DNA of 23,883 nt from Acidobacteriaceae bacterium (GTDB lineage Bacteria; Acidobacteriota; Vicinamibacteria; Vicinamibacterales; CAVVIG01). The notes under the pieces were generated by a model. It saw only the letters and a program-made list of their open reading frames with translations. It was not told where the DNA came from and did no database searches. This document shows, in pieces, positions 1 to 7,576 of this stretch. Each line of letters opens with the position of its first letter. Positions within the stretch are counted from its first letter, which is position 1. The stretch lies in the NCBI GenBank assembly GCA_031274845.1, contig JAISPN010000119.1, forward strand, positions 1 through 23,883, read 5' to 3'. A program made the translations under genes and the position numbers.

Positions 1-639
1 CTCTTCTTCTACCCGGAAGGGGGCCGCAGCTACAGCGGCGAACTGAAAGCGGCAAAGACCGGCTTGCTCCATGCCGCGCTGACCGCCGAGCGCCCGGATC
101 TGGTAATCGTGCCGGTGGCCATCGCCTACGATCTGGTGCTCGAAGATCACATCCTGTCGCGGCAGCGTGTCAAGAAGCGTCAGCGTCCGTTCACCCGCGA
201 GGTTGCCGAGATGGTGCGGTATGCCGTCGGGTATCACTCCCGGGCCATCGTCACGTTCGGCACGCCGATCCACGCGTCGCACTACGATGCGGAATCAAAA
301 ACCGATGTCCTCGCGCTGACGAAACTGGTCAGCACACGGATCGGCGAACTCTACAAAGTGCTGCCGACCGCGCTTGTGGCAACCGCCATGCGGCCGTCGA
401 TCACGGCGCCTGAACTCGAATCGCGCATCGATCGCCTCATCGAGACACTCGCCGCGCGACACGCCAATCTGGACGTCCACAGCGGACGCGAAGCCATCGC
501 TGCTGGCGCTACCCTCCTTGAATCGCGCGGCATCATCGTCCACGAGCGCGGGCGATTCCGCATCCGGGCACGAACCGTGCTTCGCTACTACGCACGCACC
601 ATCGAACATCTTCTGACGGCATCAGAGCCGTCACACTAA
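1..639 (+). CDS. Glycerol-3-phosphate acyltransferase-like protein (PlsB family), 5' end missing
   Basis: The reading frame is open from the first base, so the start lies before the window; 212 C-terminal residues are visible. It opens with FFYPEGGRS, the acyltransferase block III (xPEGxRSxxG) that binds the phosphate of glycerol 3-phosphate in PlsB/PlsC enzymes. A VPVAIAYD block then matches the block IV position. The tail, ending in LRYYARTIEHLL, resembles the C-terminal region of PlsB rather than the shorter PlsC. The expected role is acylation of glycerol 3-phosphate at the inner membrane, the first step of phospholipid synthesis. The catalytic HxxxxD block is outside the window, so activity cannot be judged. 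The next gene begins 25 bases downstream on the same strand and may be co-transcribed. Dihydroxyacetone-phosphate acyltransferase-like activity is an alternative. Confidence 0.8.
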   Translation, partial: LFFYPEGGRSYSGELKAAKTGLLHAALTAERPDLVIVPVAIAYDLVLEDHILSRQRVKKRQRPFTREVAEMVRYAVGYHSRAIVTFGTPIHASHYDAESKTDVLALTKLVSTRIGELYKVLPTALVATAMRPSITAPELESRIDRLIETLAARHANLDVHSGREAIAAGATLLESRGIIVHERGRFRIRARTVLRYYARTIEHLLTASEPSH

Positions 640-664
640 CCCGTCGTTCGCGCGAGCAGACCGC

Positions 665-1606
665 ATGATCGATCAAGCATCCAAGGCGTTCTTTCACCGG
701 CTGGCGCGCAGTTCCCGGCTCAAGACGCTCGCCTCCCGCTACGGGATGAAACAGCCGGAAAGCTTCGCCCGCCGTTTCATCGCCGGCGAAACGATTGACG
801 AGGCGATTCAGGCCGCCAGACAGATCGAAGGCAAAGGGCTGCTGCACACGCTCGACTATCTGGGCGAGAGCGTCGGCTCGCTCGAGGAAGCTGACGCGGT
901 CAGCCGCGAATACCTCCGCATCATGGATGTCATCGTCGGCGCCGGCATCGGACGCAACATCTCGCTGAAGCTCACGCAGCTTGGACTCGACCTCGATCGC
1001 GCTCGCGCGCGCGATCACCTGCGCCGCATCCTCGACCACGCCGACGGATTCTTCGTCAGGGTCGACATGGAGAACTCGCCGTACACCGCCGTGACGCTCG
1101 ATACCGTCCGCACGTTGTGGGAGCAAGGCTACCGGCAGATTGGCGTCGTGTTGCAGGCCGATCTCAAACGGAGCGAGCAGGACGTGAAAGAGATCGCCGC
1201 GCTCGGCATGCGCGTGAGATTAGTGAAGGGCGCGTACCTCGAACCCGCCGCCGTCGCCTACACGCACAAGGCGGACGTCGACGCGGCGTATCGCCGGATG
1301 CTCGAACATCTGCTGACCTGCGGTCACTACCCCGCGATCGCCACGCACGACACACGGATGATCGCGCACACAATCCGCGTGGCCGAGACGCACGCCATCG
1401 CGCGCGATCGATTCGAGTTCCAGATGTTGTACGGTATTCGCCGGGACATGCAGGAACAACTCGTCCGCGACGGCTACCAGGTCCGCGTCTACATTCCATT
1501 CGGCCGCGAGTGGTTTCCGTACTTCATGCGACGCCTGGGCGAACGGCCAGCCAACCTTGCCTTCGTGCTTCGCGGCATGATTGGCGAAGGGCTGACGACA
1601 TCATGA
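665..1606 (+). CDS. Proline dehydrogenase (monofunctional PutA/PutB-type, FAD TIM barrel)
   Basis: A 313-residue protein of the usual length for stand-alone proline dehydrogenases, with no aldehyde dehydrogenase domain. It oxidises L-proline to 1-pyrroline-5-carboxylate, passing electrons through FAD to the quinone pool. Family motifs appear in order: SLKLTQLGLD (100-109), VDMENSPYT (133-141), VRLVKGAY (184-191, FAD/substrate lysine region), ATHD (226-229), FEFQMLYG (250-257) and the substrate-gripping block YIPFGREWFPYFMRRLGERP (276-295, including the RRxxER arginines). The start is an ATG 25 bases after the acyltransferase stop, with no strong Shine-Dalgarno, so translation may depend on read-through transcription. 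It overlaps the next gene by ATGA. No P5C dehydrogenase lies in the window, so the second step of proline breakdown must be encoded elsewhere. Confidence 0.93.
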   Translation: MIDQASKAFFHRLARSSRLKTLASRYGMKQPESFARRFIAGETIDEAIQAARQIEGKGLLHTLDYLGESVGSLEEADAVSREYLRIMDVIVGAGIGRNISLKLTQLGLDLDRARARDHLRRILDHADGFFVRVDMENSPYTAVTLDTVRTLWEQGYRQIGVVLQADLKRSEQDVKEIAALGMRVRLVKGAYLEPAAVAYTHKADVDAAYRRMLEHLLTCGHYPAIATHDTRMIAHTIRVAETHAIARDRFEFQMLYGIRRDMQEQLVRDGYQVRVYIPFGREWFPYFMRRLGERPANLAFVLRGMIGEGLTTS

Positions 1607-2388
1607 GTCTGGTCATCGCAATCACCGGAGGCGCGACCGGGATCGGGCGCGCGGTGGCGCTGCGCATGGCGCGAAGCGGGTGCGCGGTCGCCATCTGCGG
1701 CCGCCGACGCGACCGGCTCGATCAAGCGGCGGACGAGATTCGTGCCGTGGGCGGACAGGCGTTGCCTGTCGTGGCCGACGTCACGAGCGCGCAGGACATG
1801 GAGCGCTTCGTGCGCGCAACGGTGGAGCAGTACGGCCGACTCGATGTGATGGTCTGCAACGCGGGCTACGGTCTCTACGGCGAAAGCGAGGCGATCGATT
1901 CGGCGCAAGCGATCGACATGATGCACGTCAACTACTTCGGCACGGTGAACGGCGCCAGCGCCGCGCTGCCGGTGTTCAAACGGCAGAATGCCGGGCATCT
2001 CTTTATTGTCTCGTCCATCGTCGGCAAGCGTGGCGTGCCGTACATGAGCGCGTACTCGGCGACGAAGTTCGCGCAGGTCGGATTCGCCGAGTGCCTGCGC
2101 GCCGAGCTGACCGGCACGCCGATTCACCTGTCGGTCGTCTATCCGATCTCGACAGACACCGAGTTCTTCAGCGTGATGACCGGGCACTCCGGGTTCGCGA
2201 CGCGCGCGATGGGACCGAAGCAGAGCGCCGATGATGTCGCCAAAGCGATCGAGAAAGCAATCGCGCGTCCGCGTCCTGAAATCTACCCCTACAAGGCGGC
2301 GCGCATACTGGCGCTGATGAACGCTGTCGCACCAGGCCTCTGCGACCGGCTCGTCCGCCGCTGGGGGCGGAAGCCCATTCCCGTATGA
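1603..2388 (+). CDS. Short-chain dehydrogenase/reductase (classical SDR)
   Basis: A 261-residue classical SDR. The Rossmann glycine motif TGGATGIG is at 8-15, the D60-V61 adenine-contact region follows, NAG is at 86-88 and the structural Asn at 110. The catalytic Ser (VSS, 137-138) and Y151-x3-K155 (YSATK) are all present, so it should be an active NAD(P)-dependent oxidoreductase. An arginine-rich GRRRDR after the second beta strand favours NADPH. Substrate cannot be read from sequence. The C-terminal tail, with an IYPYKAARILALMNAVAPGL segment, resembles SDRs thought to act on lipid-like or membrane-associated substrates. The start codon overlaps the proline dehydrogenase stop (ATGA), and its own stop overlaps the cca start in the same way, which points to translational coupling. 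Confidence 0.9.
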   Translation: MSLVIAITGGATGIGRAVALRMARSGCAVAICGRRRDRLDQAADEIRAVGGQALPVVADVTSAQDMERFVRATVEQYGRLDVMVCNAGYGLYGESEAIDSAQAIDMMHVNYFGTVNGASAALPVFKRQNAGHLFIVSSIVGKRGVPYMSAYSATKFAQVGFAECLRAELTGTPIHLSVVYPISTDTEFFSVMTGHSGFATRAMGPKQSADDVAKAIEKAIARPRPEIYPYKAARILALMNAVAPGLCDRLVRRWGRKPIPV

Positions 2389-3767
2389 ACACCAGCACCA
2401 TCAGCCCGGACGCCCTCGCCATCGCGCACGCCGTCGCGGCGGCTGGCGGACGCGCGCTCGTCGTCGGCGGCTGGGTCCGCGATCGTCTGCTCGGCCTTGC
2501 CTCCAAGGACGTCGACATCGAAGTGTTCGGCGTGCCGGGCGACGAGCTGCGCACACTGCTCGAAACCATCGGCCGCGTCGAAACCGTCGGCGAGAGTTTT
2601 CAAGTCTACAAGTGCAACGGCATCGACGTATCGCTGCCAAGGCGCGAATCGAAAGCCGGACGCGGACATCGCGCGTTTCACATCGAAGGCGATCCGTCGA
2701 TGACGATCGCGGAGGCCGCGCGGCGGCGCGACTTCACAGTCAACGCGATGTCGTTCGATCCGCTCACCGGCGACATCCTCGATCCGTTCGAGGGGCGCGC
2801 GGATCTCGCACGGCGCGTCCTGCGCGTCGTCGATCCGCAGACGTTCGCCGATGACAGCTTGCGCGTGCTGCGCGCGATTCAGTTTGCGGCAAGGTTCGAG
2901 CTGACGCTGGACGAGGAGACGCGGCGCATCTGCCAGACGATTGCGCTCGACGATCTACCTGCCGAACGGGTGTGGGGCGAGATCGAAAAGCTTCTCTTCG
3001 CCGCGCGGCCATCAATCGGCTTTACGCTGGCGCGCGAACTCGGTGTCGTCGAACGACTCTTCCCGGAACTCTTCGCGCTCGTCGGCTGCCCGCAGGAACC
3101 GGAGTGGCACCCCGAGGGGGACGTCTGGGTCCACACGCTGCAAGTCATCGACGAGGCGCGGCTTCGCATCGACGATCTCCCTCGACCGAAGCAGATCGCG
3201 ATCATGCTTGGCGCGGTGACACACGACTTCGGCAAACCGGCGACGACGGCGTTTCTTGACGGACGGATTCGCTCAATCGATCACGAGGAGCAAGGCGTCC
3301 CGCCCGCGACGGCGTTTCTCGATCGTCTGAATATTCACACGATCGACGGCTACGACGTGCGACGTCAGGTGCTCGCCATCGTGGCGCAACACCTGAAGCC
3401 GGGCATGTGGTTCAAAGCGAAAGGCGAAGTGGGCGACGGCGCGTTCCGGCGGCTGGCGCAGAAGGTCGATCTCGATCTGCTCGCTCGTGTCGCGAAATCA
3501 GATTGTCTTGGGCGCAAGCCGGGAAACTTCTCCGCCGCGGCGATGGACTGGTTTCTCGAACGAGCGCACGCGCTCGGCGTTGAACACCGGCCACCGGCGC
3601 CGCTGCTGCTCGGACGTCATGTGCTGGCGCTCGGCATCCGCCCGGGACCACACGTCGGCGAGATCACGAAAGCCGTGTACGAACAACAGCTCGACGGCCG
3701 CGTGACGACGCTCGACGAGGCGACCCAATCGGCCAGACAACTGGTCGATTCAATGCGCGCGCAGTAG
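2385..3767 (+). CDS. cca: CCA tRNA nucleotidyltransferase with HD domain
   Basis: A 460-residue class II nucleotidyltransferase that adds or repairs the 3' CCA end of tRNAs. The head domain has GGWVRD (28-33), the metal-binding D-x-D in KDVDIEV (42 and 44), and RRRDFTVNAM (113-122) of the neck/flexible loop. The NTP-selecting region around ADDSLRVLRAIQFAARF (156-171) is intact. A C-terminal HD phosphohydrolase domain is present (H250 in VHTLQVID, HD at 280-281 in THDFGK, then EEQG), as in E. coli-type Cca, which has phosphatase/phosphodiesterase activity. It is the last gene of the ATGA-linked trio with proline dehydrogenase and the SDR. A poly(A) polymerase is the usual confounder, but the full HD domain favours Cca. 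Confidence 0.9.
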   Translation: MNTSTISPDALAIAHAVAAAGGRALVVGGWVRDRLLGLASKDVDIEVFGVPGDELRTLLETIGRVETVGESFQVYKCNGIDVSLPRRESKAGRGHRAFHIEGDPSMTIAEAARRRDFTVNAMSFDPLTGDILDPFEGRADLARRVLRVVDPQTFADDSLRVLRAIQFAARFELTLDEETRRICQTIALDDLPAERVWGEIEKLLFAARPSIGFTLARELGVVERLFPELFALVGCPQEPEWHPEGDVWVHTLQVIDEARLRIDDLPRPKQIAIMLGAVTHDFGKPATTAFLDGRIRSIDHEEQGVPPATAFLDRLNIHTIDGYDVRRQVLAIVAQHLKPGMWFKAKGEVGDGAFRRLAQKVDLDLLARVAKSDCLGRKPGNFSAAAMDWFLERAHALGVEHRPPAPLLLGRHVLALGIRPGPHVGEITKAVYEQQLDGRVTTLDEATQSARQLVDSMRAQ

Positions 3768-3782
3768 CCGCGTCGCCGGCTA
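3765..3782. terminator. Hairpin containing both convergent stop codons
   Basis: A perfect 6-base inverted repeat, TAGCCG - CGTCGC - CGGCTA, lies exactly between the convergent genes cca and the M16 protease. The two TAG stop codons, one per strand, form the outer ends of the two arms. A pyrimidine-rich CTTTCCTGTTTTC stretch follows on the + strand. The stem is short for an intrinsic terminator and there is no clean T-tract on the - strand side, so a terminator role is only a possibility. Confidence 0.3.
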
Positions 3783-6620
3783 CTTTCCTGTTTTCTCGTT
3801 CGCCAACGTGCCGTCGGCGTTTCTGATTTCCGGCGTGCCGAGGCCGAGCTTGCCCAACGAGCTGCCGATCTTCGCGCGGTCGCCGACCGCAATCACGATC
3901 ACTTTGTTCGGATCGATGTACTTGTCCGCGGCTTCTTTCGCCTGCGCGGCGGTGACCGACTGCAACCGCTCGCCGATGGTCGTGTAGTAATCGGGGCTCA
4001 AGCCGTAGACGAAAATATTCGCCGTCGTCGCCGAGACGCGATCGCTGGTCTCGAAGTTCGCCGGCAGCGACCGGACGAGCGATCCCTTCGACAGCGCCAA
4101 CTCCTCTGGCGACAACTCCGCCGCCTTGATTCCCTTCAGCTCTTTCAGGATTTCCGAAACGGCTGGACCCGTGACGTCGGTGCGCACACCGGTCGCCACG
4201 AGGAACGGACCCGGAAAACGTCTGAACACAAACTGCGAGCTCGCGCCGTAGGTGTAGCCATGATCCTCGCGGAGATTGAGGTTGATGCGGCTTGAGAAGA
4301 GCCCCCCGAGCGCTTCGTTCATCACGAGCATCTGCGGATAATCGGGCGTCGAGCGCGCGGCGCCAATCGACGCGACACGCAATTGCGACTGCGGCGCGCC
4401 AGGTTTATCGACGAGCACCAGACGCGCGGAGGTCGTCGACGGCGCCACAGGCGTCACCGCGGTTGGCGTCCCCTGCTGCCACGAACCGAACGACTGTTCG
4501 ATCATTGGCTTCAACTGGTCGACCGTCACCTGCCCCGACACCACGAGCGCCGCGTTGTTCGGCACGAAGTTCTTCGACCAGAACGCTTGCAGGTCGTCTC
4601 GCGTCATCGCCTTGTTCGTCGCCTCTTCCCCGATCTCCGTGTGTCCGTACGGATGCTCGGGACCGTAGAGTGCCGAGGCCATGACGGTGCTTGCGACGGC
4701 GTTGGAATTCGCGCGTTGCTGGACGAGGCTCGCAAGCCGGCTCGCGCGCTGACGCTCGATCTCCTCTTGCGGGAACGTCGGCCGGCGCGTGACATCCGAG
4801 ATGAGCGTCAGCATTTCCGGGAACGTCCGCGTCAGCGATCGCGCCGTCACCTGCGACGCATCCATCGTCGATCCGGCCGTCAGCGATCCGCCAAGCTGCG
4901 CGACTTCATCGGCAATCTGCAGCGCCGACTTCCCTTCAATGCCCTGATCGAGCATTGCCGCCGTAAAGTTCGCCAGACCTGATTTGCCGGGTGGATTCGC
5001 GCCGCTGCCGGTTTTCACGACGAGCGTAGCCGACACAATCGGCAGCCCCGGACGTTCGTTGACGAACACGGTCAACCCGTTGGCGAGCGTGAACGACTTC
5101 GGCACCGGAATCTGCAGCGGATGCTCCGCGCCCGCCTGCGGCGGCTGGCTTCGCCACGGTTCGTCCGGGTTGACCGACTCCGTGCCCCCCGCGGCTTGCT
5201 TTCCGGACGGCGCGGGCGGTGTCGGCACCGGTGCGCCCAGATCCTGCGTCCCTGGCACGCCGTACACCACGACGCGCGAGGCTGGCGTCAACTGCTCGTT
5301 GATGACCGCCTTCACGCTCTCGGTTGTCACCGCGCGATACCGCGCGATGTCCTTCGGCAAAAATCCGGGATCGCCGAGGTAGTGGTTGTAGCTGTTCAAG
5401 CGATCGGCCACGCCGCCAAACCCACCGAGCGTTTCGAGCCCCTGCACGATCCGCGTTTCAATGACGTTTCTGGCGCGATCGATTTCCGCCTGGTCCGGAC
5501 CTTTCTCGCGGATCGTGTTCAGTTCTTCCTCGATCGCCTTCTCGACCTCTTCAGCGGTATGCCCCGGCCGCACCGTCGCTTCGATCTCGAACACCGACCC
5601 GAGCATCAGCGATTCCTGCGACGCGCTCACCGTCTGCGCGATCTGCTTGTCGTAGACGAGCGATTTGTACAGCCGGCTCGAACGTCCACCGCCGAGCGCG
5701 CTCGCGGCGATGTCGAGATCCGCATCGCCAGGCTGGAAGATCGGCGACGTCACCCACGCCATGGTCACGCGCGGCAACTCCACGCGGTCCTGCACGATCG
5801 CCCGGCGCTCCGCGGTAATCTTCGGCGCCACCACGTTCGGCTTCTGCACCGGCTCACCACGCTTGAAGCTGCCGAAATATTTTTCGACGATCGGCTTGAG
5901 CGCCGCCGAATCGAAGTCGCCGACGATGGCGATGCTCGCGTTATTCGGCGCGTAGAACTGCTTGAAGAAGCTCTTCGCATCCTCGAGCTTCGCGGCCTGA
6001 ATGTCGGCGTGCGATCCGATGACGTCGGCGTAGTACGGATGCCCTTCCGGAAACAGCAGGTGAAAGATCTTTTCGTCGACGATGCCGTACGGCTGGTTTT
6101 CAACGCTCTGCCGCCGCTCATTGCGAACGACGTCCTGTTGATTTGTGAAGCTCGGGAGATCGAGCACGTCGAGGAGGTAGCCCATGCGGTCGGATTCGAT
6201 CCAGAGCCCCAGCTCGAGCTGATTCGACGGCAGCGTCTCGAAGTAGTTGGTGCGGTCGAAATCGGTCGTGCCGTTGATGTCGCTGCCGCCGACGCCTTCG
6301 AGCGTCTTGAAAAACGTGTCGGACGGCACGTGCTTCGACTGCTGGAACATCATGTGCTCGAAGAGATGAGCAAACCCGGTCCGTCCCGCCACTTCGTTGG
6401 CCGGCCCGACGTGATACCAGAGATTCACCGCCACCAGCGGCAACCGGTGATCCTCGGACAGGATCACGTCCAGACCATTCGGAAGCGTGTACTTCTCGAA
6501 CGGAATCGTCGGGATGTCGTTGCTCGCCGCCGGCGCCGGTGACGGCGTCGAACATCCGGTCATCACTCCGGCCGCAAGAATCGCGGCACACACAACAGTC
6601 AGGAAGCGCCTGCGCATCAT
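3780..6620 (-). CDS. M16 family zinc metalloprotease, two-lobed, lipoprotein
   Basis: A 946-residue protein made of two M16 halves joined by a Pro/Gly/Ala-rich linker (about residues 460-500). The N-terminal half has the inverted zinc motif HLFEH (85-89) and the downstream zinc glutamate (NERRQS, E168), so it should be catalytic. The C-terminal half lacks HxxEH but keeps the substrate-closing NLREDHGYTYG segment, the usual active/inactive pairing of pitrilysin-like enzymes. The N-terminus is a lipoprotein signal: MMRRRF, a hydrophobic run and VMTGC with the lipidated Cys at 23, so it is probably anchored in the periplasm. The ATG at 6620 is chosen because AAAGGA lies six bases upstream. An in-frame GTG at 6647 directly abuts a TATGGT -10-like element and would probably not be transcribed. 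It is transcribed divergently from the small gene at 6703. Confidence 0.92.
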   Translation of the reverse strand: MMRRRFLTVVCAAILAAGVMTGCSTPSPAPAASNDIPTIPFEKYTLPNGLDVILSEDHRLPLVAVNLWYHVGPANEVAGRTGFAHLFEHMMFQQSKHVPSDTFFKTLEGVGGSDINGTTDFDRTNYFETLPSNQLELGLWIESDRMGYLLDVLDLPSFTNQQDVVRNERRQSVENQPYGIVDEKIFHLLFPEGHPYYADVIGSHADIQAAKLEDAKSFFKQFYAPNNASIAIVGDFDSAALKPIVEKYFGSFKRGEPVQKPNVVAPKITAERRAIVQDRVELPRVTMAWVTSPIFQPGDADLDIAASALGGGRSSRLYKSLVYDKQIAQTVSASQESLMLGSVFEIEATVRPGHTAEEVEKAIEEELNTIREKGPDQAEIDRARNVIETRIVQGLETLGGFGGVADRLNSYNHYLGDPGFLPKDIARYRAVTTESVKAVINEQLTPASRVVVYGVPGTQDLGAPVPTPPAPSGKQAAGGTESVNPDEPWRSQPPQAGAEHPLQIPVPKSFTLANGLTVFVNERPGLPIVSATLVVKTGSGANPPGKSGLANFTAAMLDQGIEGKSALQIADEVAQLGGSLTAGSTMDASQVTARSLTRTFPEMLTLISDVTRRPTFPQEEIERQRASRLASLVQQRANSNAVASTVMASALYGPEHPYGHTEIGEEATNKAMTRDDLQAFWSKNFVPNNAALVVSGQVTVDQLKPMIEQSFGSWQQGTPTAVTPVAPSTTSARLVLVDKPGAPQSQLRVASIGAARSTPDYPQMLVMNEALGGLFSSRINLNLREDHGYTYGASSQFVFRRFPGPFLVATGVRTDVTGPAVSEILKELKGIKAAELSPEELALSKGSLVRSLPANFETSDRVSATTANIFVYGLSPDYYTTIGERLQSVTAAQAKEAADKYIDPNKVIVIAVGDRAKIGSSLGKLGLGTPEIRNADGTLANEKTGK

Positions 6621-6647
6621 GGAAATTCCTTTGTGGTTAAGACGCAC

Positions 6648-6653
6648 ACCATA
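6648..6653 (-). promoter_or_regulatory. Putative -10 element for the M16 protease gene
   Basis: On the minus strand TATGGT matches the -10 consensus at T1, A2, T3 and T6. A start about seven bases downstream would give a leader of roughly 20 bases containing the AAAGGA Shine-Dalgarno site before the ATG at 6620. No convincing -35 is visible. This is inferred from sequence only. Confidence 0.35.
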
Positions 6654-6690
6654 CCGCGACGGCCGTGAATTTGGAAATCCGGCATGCCTT

Positions 6691-6696
6691 TATGAT
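6691..6696 (+). promoter_or_regulatory. Putative -10 element, leaderless start for the gene at 6703
   Basis: TATGAT (5/6 match to TATAAT) is followed by exactly six bases (TGGAAC) and then the ATG at 6703, so transcription would begin at the A of the start codon. No Shine-Dalgarno site precedes that ATG. TTGGAA at 6671-6676 is -35-like, but its 14-base spacing is too short to be convincing. The same TANNNT-N6-ATG arrangement recurs at 9941 (minus strand) and 22380. Confidence 0.45.
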
Positions 6697-6702
6697 TGGA
6701 AC

Positions 6703-6933
6703 ATGGCTCGCTACACACTGGTTTACGGCGTGCGTCTTGTGCCTGAAGGCTCGCTCACACATCCGGACCGTGCGACGGTGCGGCTGGCGGATGGCCGCAC
6801 GGACAGTGTGACGTTGCACACGATCGATGGCACCATCCCGCAGCTGAGACGCGCCCTGGACCGCAGCCTCGATGCGTTCTTCGATCTGCTGCCGGGCGCC
6901 GACGAAGACGATCTCGAACGCTTCGCCGACTGA
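6703..6933 (+). CDS. Small hypothetical protein (76 aa)
   Basis: Not recognised. It encodes a 76-residue soluble protein with an N-terminal MARYTLVYGVRLVPEG, a probable beta-rich first half (RATVRLADGRTDSVTLHTIDG) and an amphipathic helical second half ending in an acidic tail, PGADEDDLERFAD. There are no membrane segments, Cys pairs or known motifs. Support for a real gene: its ATG sits at the leaderless spacing behind TATGAT, and the frame has the local GC-rich codon pattern. It faces the M16 protease gene divergently and lies 80 bases before the toxin-antitoxin pair. An in-frame extension upstream would run into the M16 gene's 5' end on the other strand and is not credible. Confidence 0.55.
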   Translation: MARYTLVYGVRLVPEGSLTHPDRATVRLADGRTDSVTLHTIDGTIPQLRRALDRSLDAFFDLLPGADEDDLERFAD

Positions 6934-6975
6934 GCGCGACGCATCGCACCACCGATGCTCCAGAGAGAGTGATAT

Positions 6976-6985
6976 CGTAGCTACG
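6976..6985. promoter_or_regulatory. Palindromic candidate operator upstream of the toxin-antitoxin pair
   Basis: CGTAGCTACG is a perfect 10-base palindrome 28 bases before the antitoxin start. It partly overlaps a TATCGT -10-like hexamer (6973-6978). Ribbon-helix-helix antitoxins usually repress their own operon by binding short palindromes that overlap the promoter, so this is the natural candidate site. Inference only. Confidence 0.4.
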
Positions 6986-7013
6986 GCACTACCTTTACGA
7001 GAGAGGCGCCAGT

Positions 7014-7292
7014 TTGGGTATGGCTACATCCATCAAACTTGACGATGAACTAAAGGATCGCGTCCAGCGGCTGGCGGCATCACGCAGCCGCACCTCTCAC
7101 TGGATTATGCGCGAAGCGATCGCGCAGTACGTCGCGCGCGAAGAAGCCCGCGAACAGTTCACGCAGGAAGCGGTAGCCGCCTGGGCGTCTTACCGCGAAA
7201 CAGGCCGACACCTCACTGGTCAAGAAGTGCGCGATTGGTTGAACACCTGGGGTACTGACAGGGAAACACCAGCGCCAAAGTGCCACGAGTAA
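7014..7292 (+). CDS. Ribbon-helix-helix antitoxin (CopG/RelB-like)
   Basis: A 92-residue protein whose N-terminus (TSIKLDDELKDRVQRLAASRSRTSHWIMREAIAQYV quoted in parts: TSIKLDDELKDRV, then SRTSHWIMREAI) fits the ribbon-helix-helix fold: a beta strand, then two helices with the conserved SRT/S turn. The remaining acidic and helical tail (EEAREQFTQEAVAAW and onward) would wrap and neutralise the toxin. Two starts are possible: TTG at 7014, seven bases after AGAGG (7002-7006), and ATG at 7020, thirteen bases after it. Spacing favours the TTG, but the ATG is close to where the RHH strand begins. It overlaps the toxin gene by 13 bases, the typical layout of a type II module. It probably represses its own promoter. 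Confidence 0.85.
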   Translation: MGMATSIKLDDELKDRVQRLAASRSRTSHWIMREAIAQYVAREEAREQFTQEAVAAWASYRETGRHLTGQEVRDWLNTWGTDRETPAPKCHE

Positions 7293-7573
7293 TCATCACC
7301 GAAGGCGCGGTCGTCGGCCTGGAGCGCTGCCGTCTGTTCCTGACAGCCAAGGCCCCTGAAGCCGCCCAACGGGCAAGCCAGGTGATCGAACAAGCATTCC
7401 TGCTACTGGAAACCATGCCCAACATGGGACGGCCTTTTTCCGAGGCTCTGGAATTGCGCGAACTCTTGATCGAGTTCGGCGATTCCGGATACGTCGCACT
7501 GTACCGCTACGAGACGACGGCTGATGCGGTGTACGTGCTGGCGTTTCGACACCAAAAAGAAGCGGGGTATTAA
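7280..7573 (+). CDS. RelE/ParE-like toxin
   Basis: A 97-residue protein starting at GTG inside the end of the antitoxin gene. It has the RelE/ParE superfamily pattern: an N-terminal strand (PRVIITEGAVVGLERCR), a helical hairpin (FLTAKAPEAAQRASQVIEQAFLLLE), the PNMGRPF turn, RELLIEFGDSGYVALYRYE and a final strand ending VYVLAFRHQKEAGY. The GRPF and AFRHQKEAGY segments are typical of the ParE/RelE toxins paired with RHH antitoxins. Members either cleave ribosome-bound mRNA or poison DNA gyrase; sequence alone does not settle which. It has no strong ribosome site of its own and is probably translated by coupling. Its stop lies three bases from the convergent epimerase-like gene. Confidence 0.87.
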   Translation: MPRVIITEGAVVGLERCRLFLTAKAPEAAQRASQVIEQAFLLLETMPNMGRPFSEALELRELLIEFGDSGYVALYRYETTADAVYVLAFRHQKEAGY

Positions 7574-7576
7574 GTT

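Noticed and set aside
1117..1602. An upstream extension of the SDR frame into proline dehydrogenase
   Set aside because: The extension is a low-complexity Arg-rich shadow, and the SDR fold begins at the ATG overlapping the upstream stop.
5121..6542. A 473-codon frame antisense to the M16 protease
   Set aside because: It has Arg/His-rich composition, and the M16 motifs on the other strand leave no room for a second gene.
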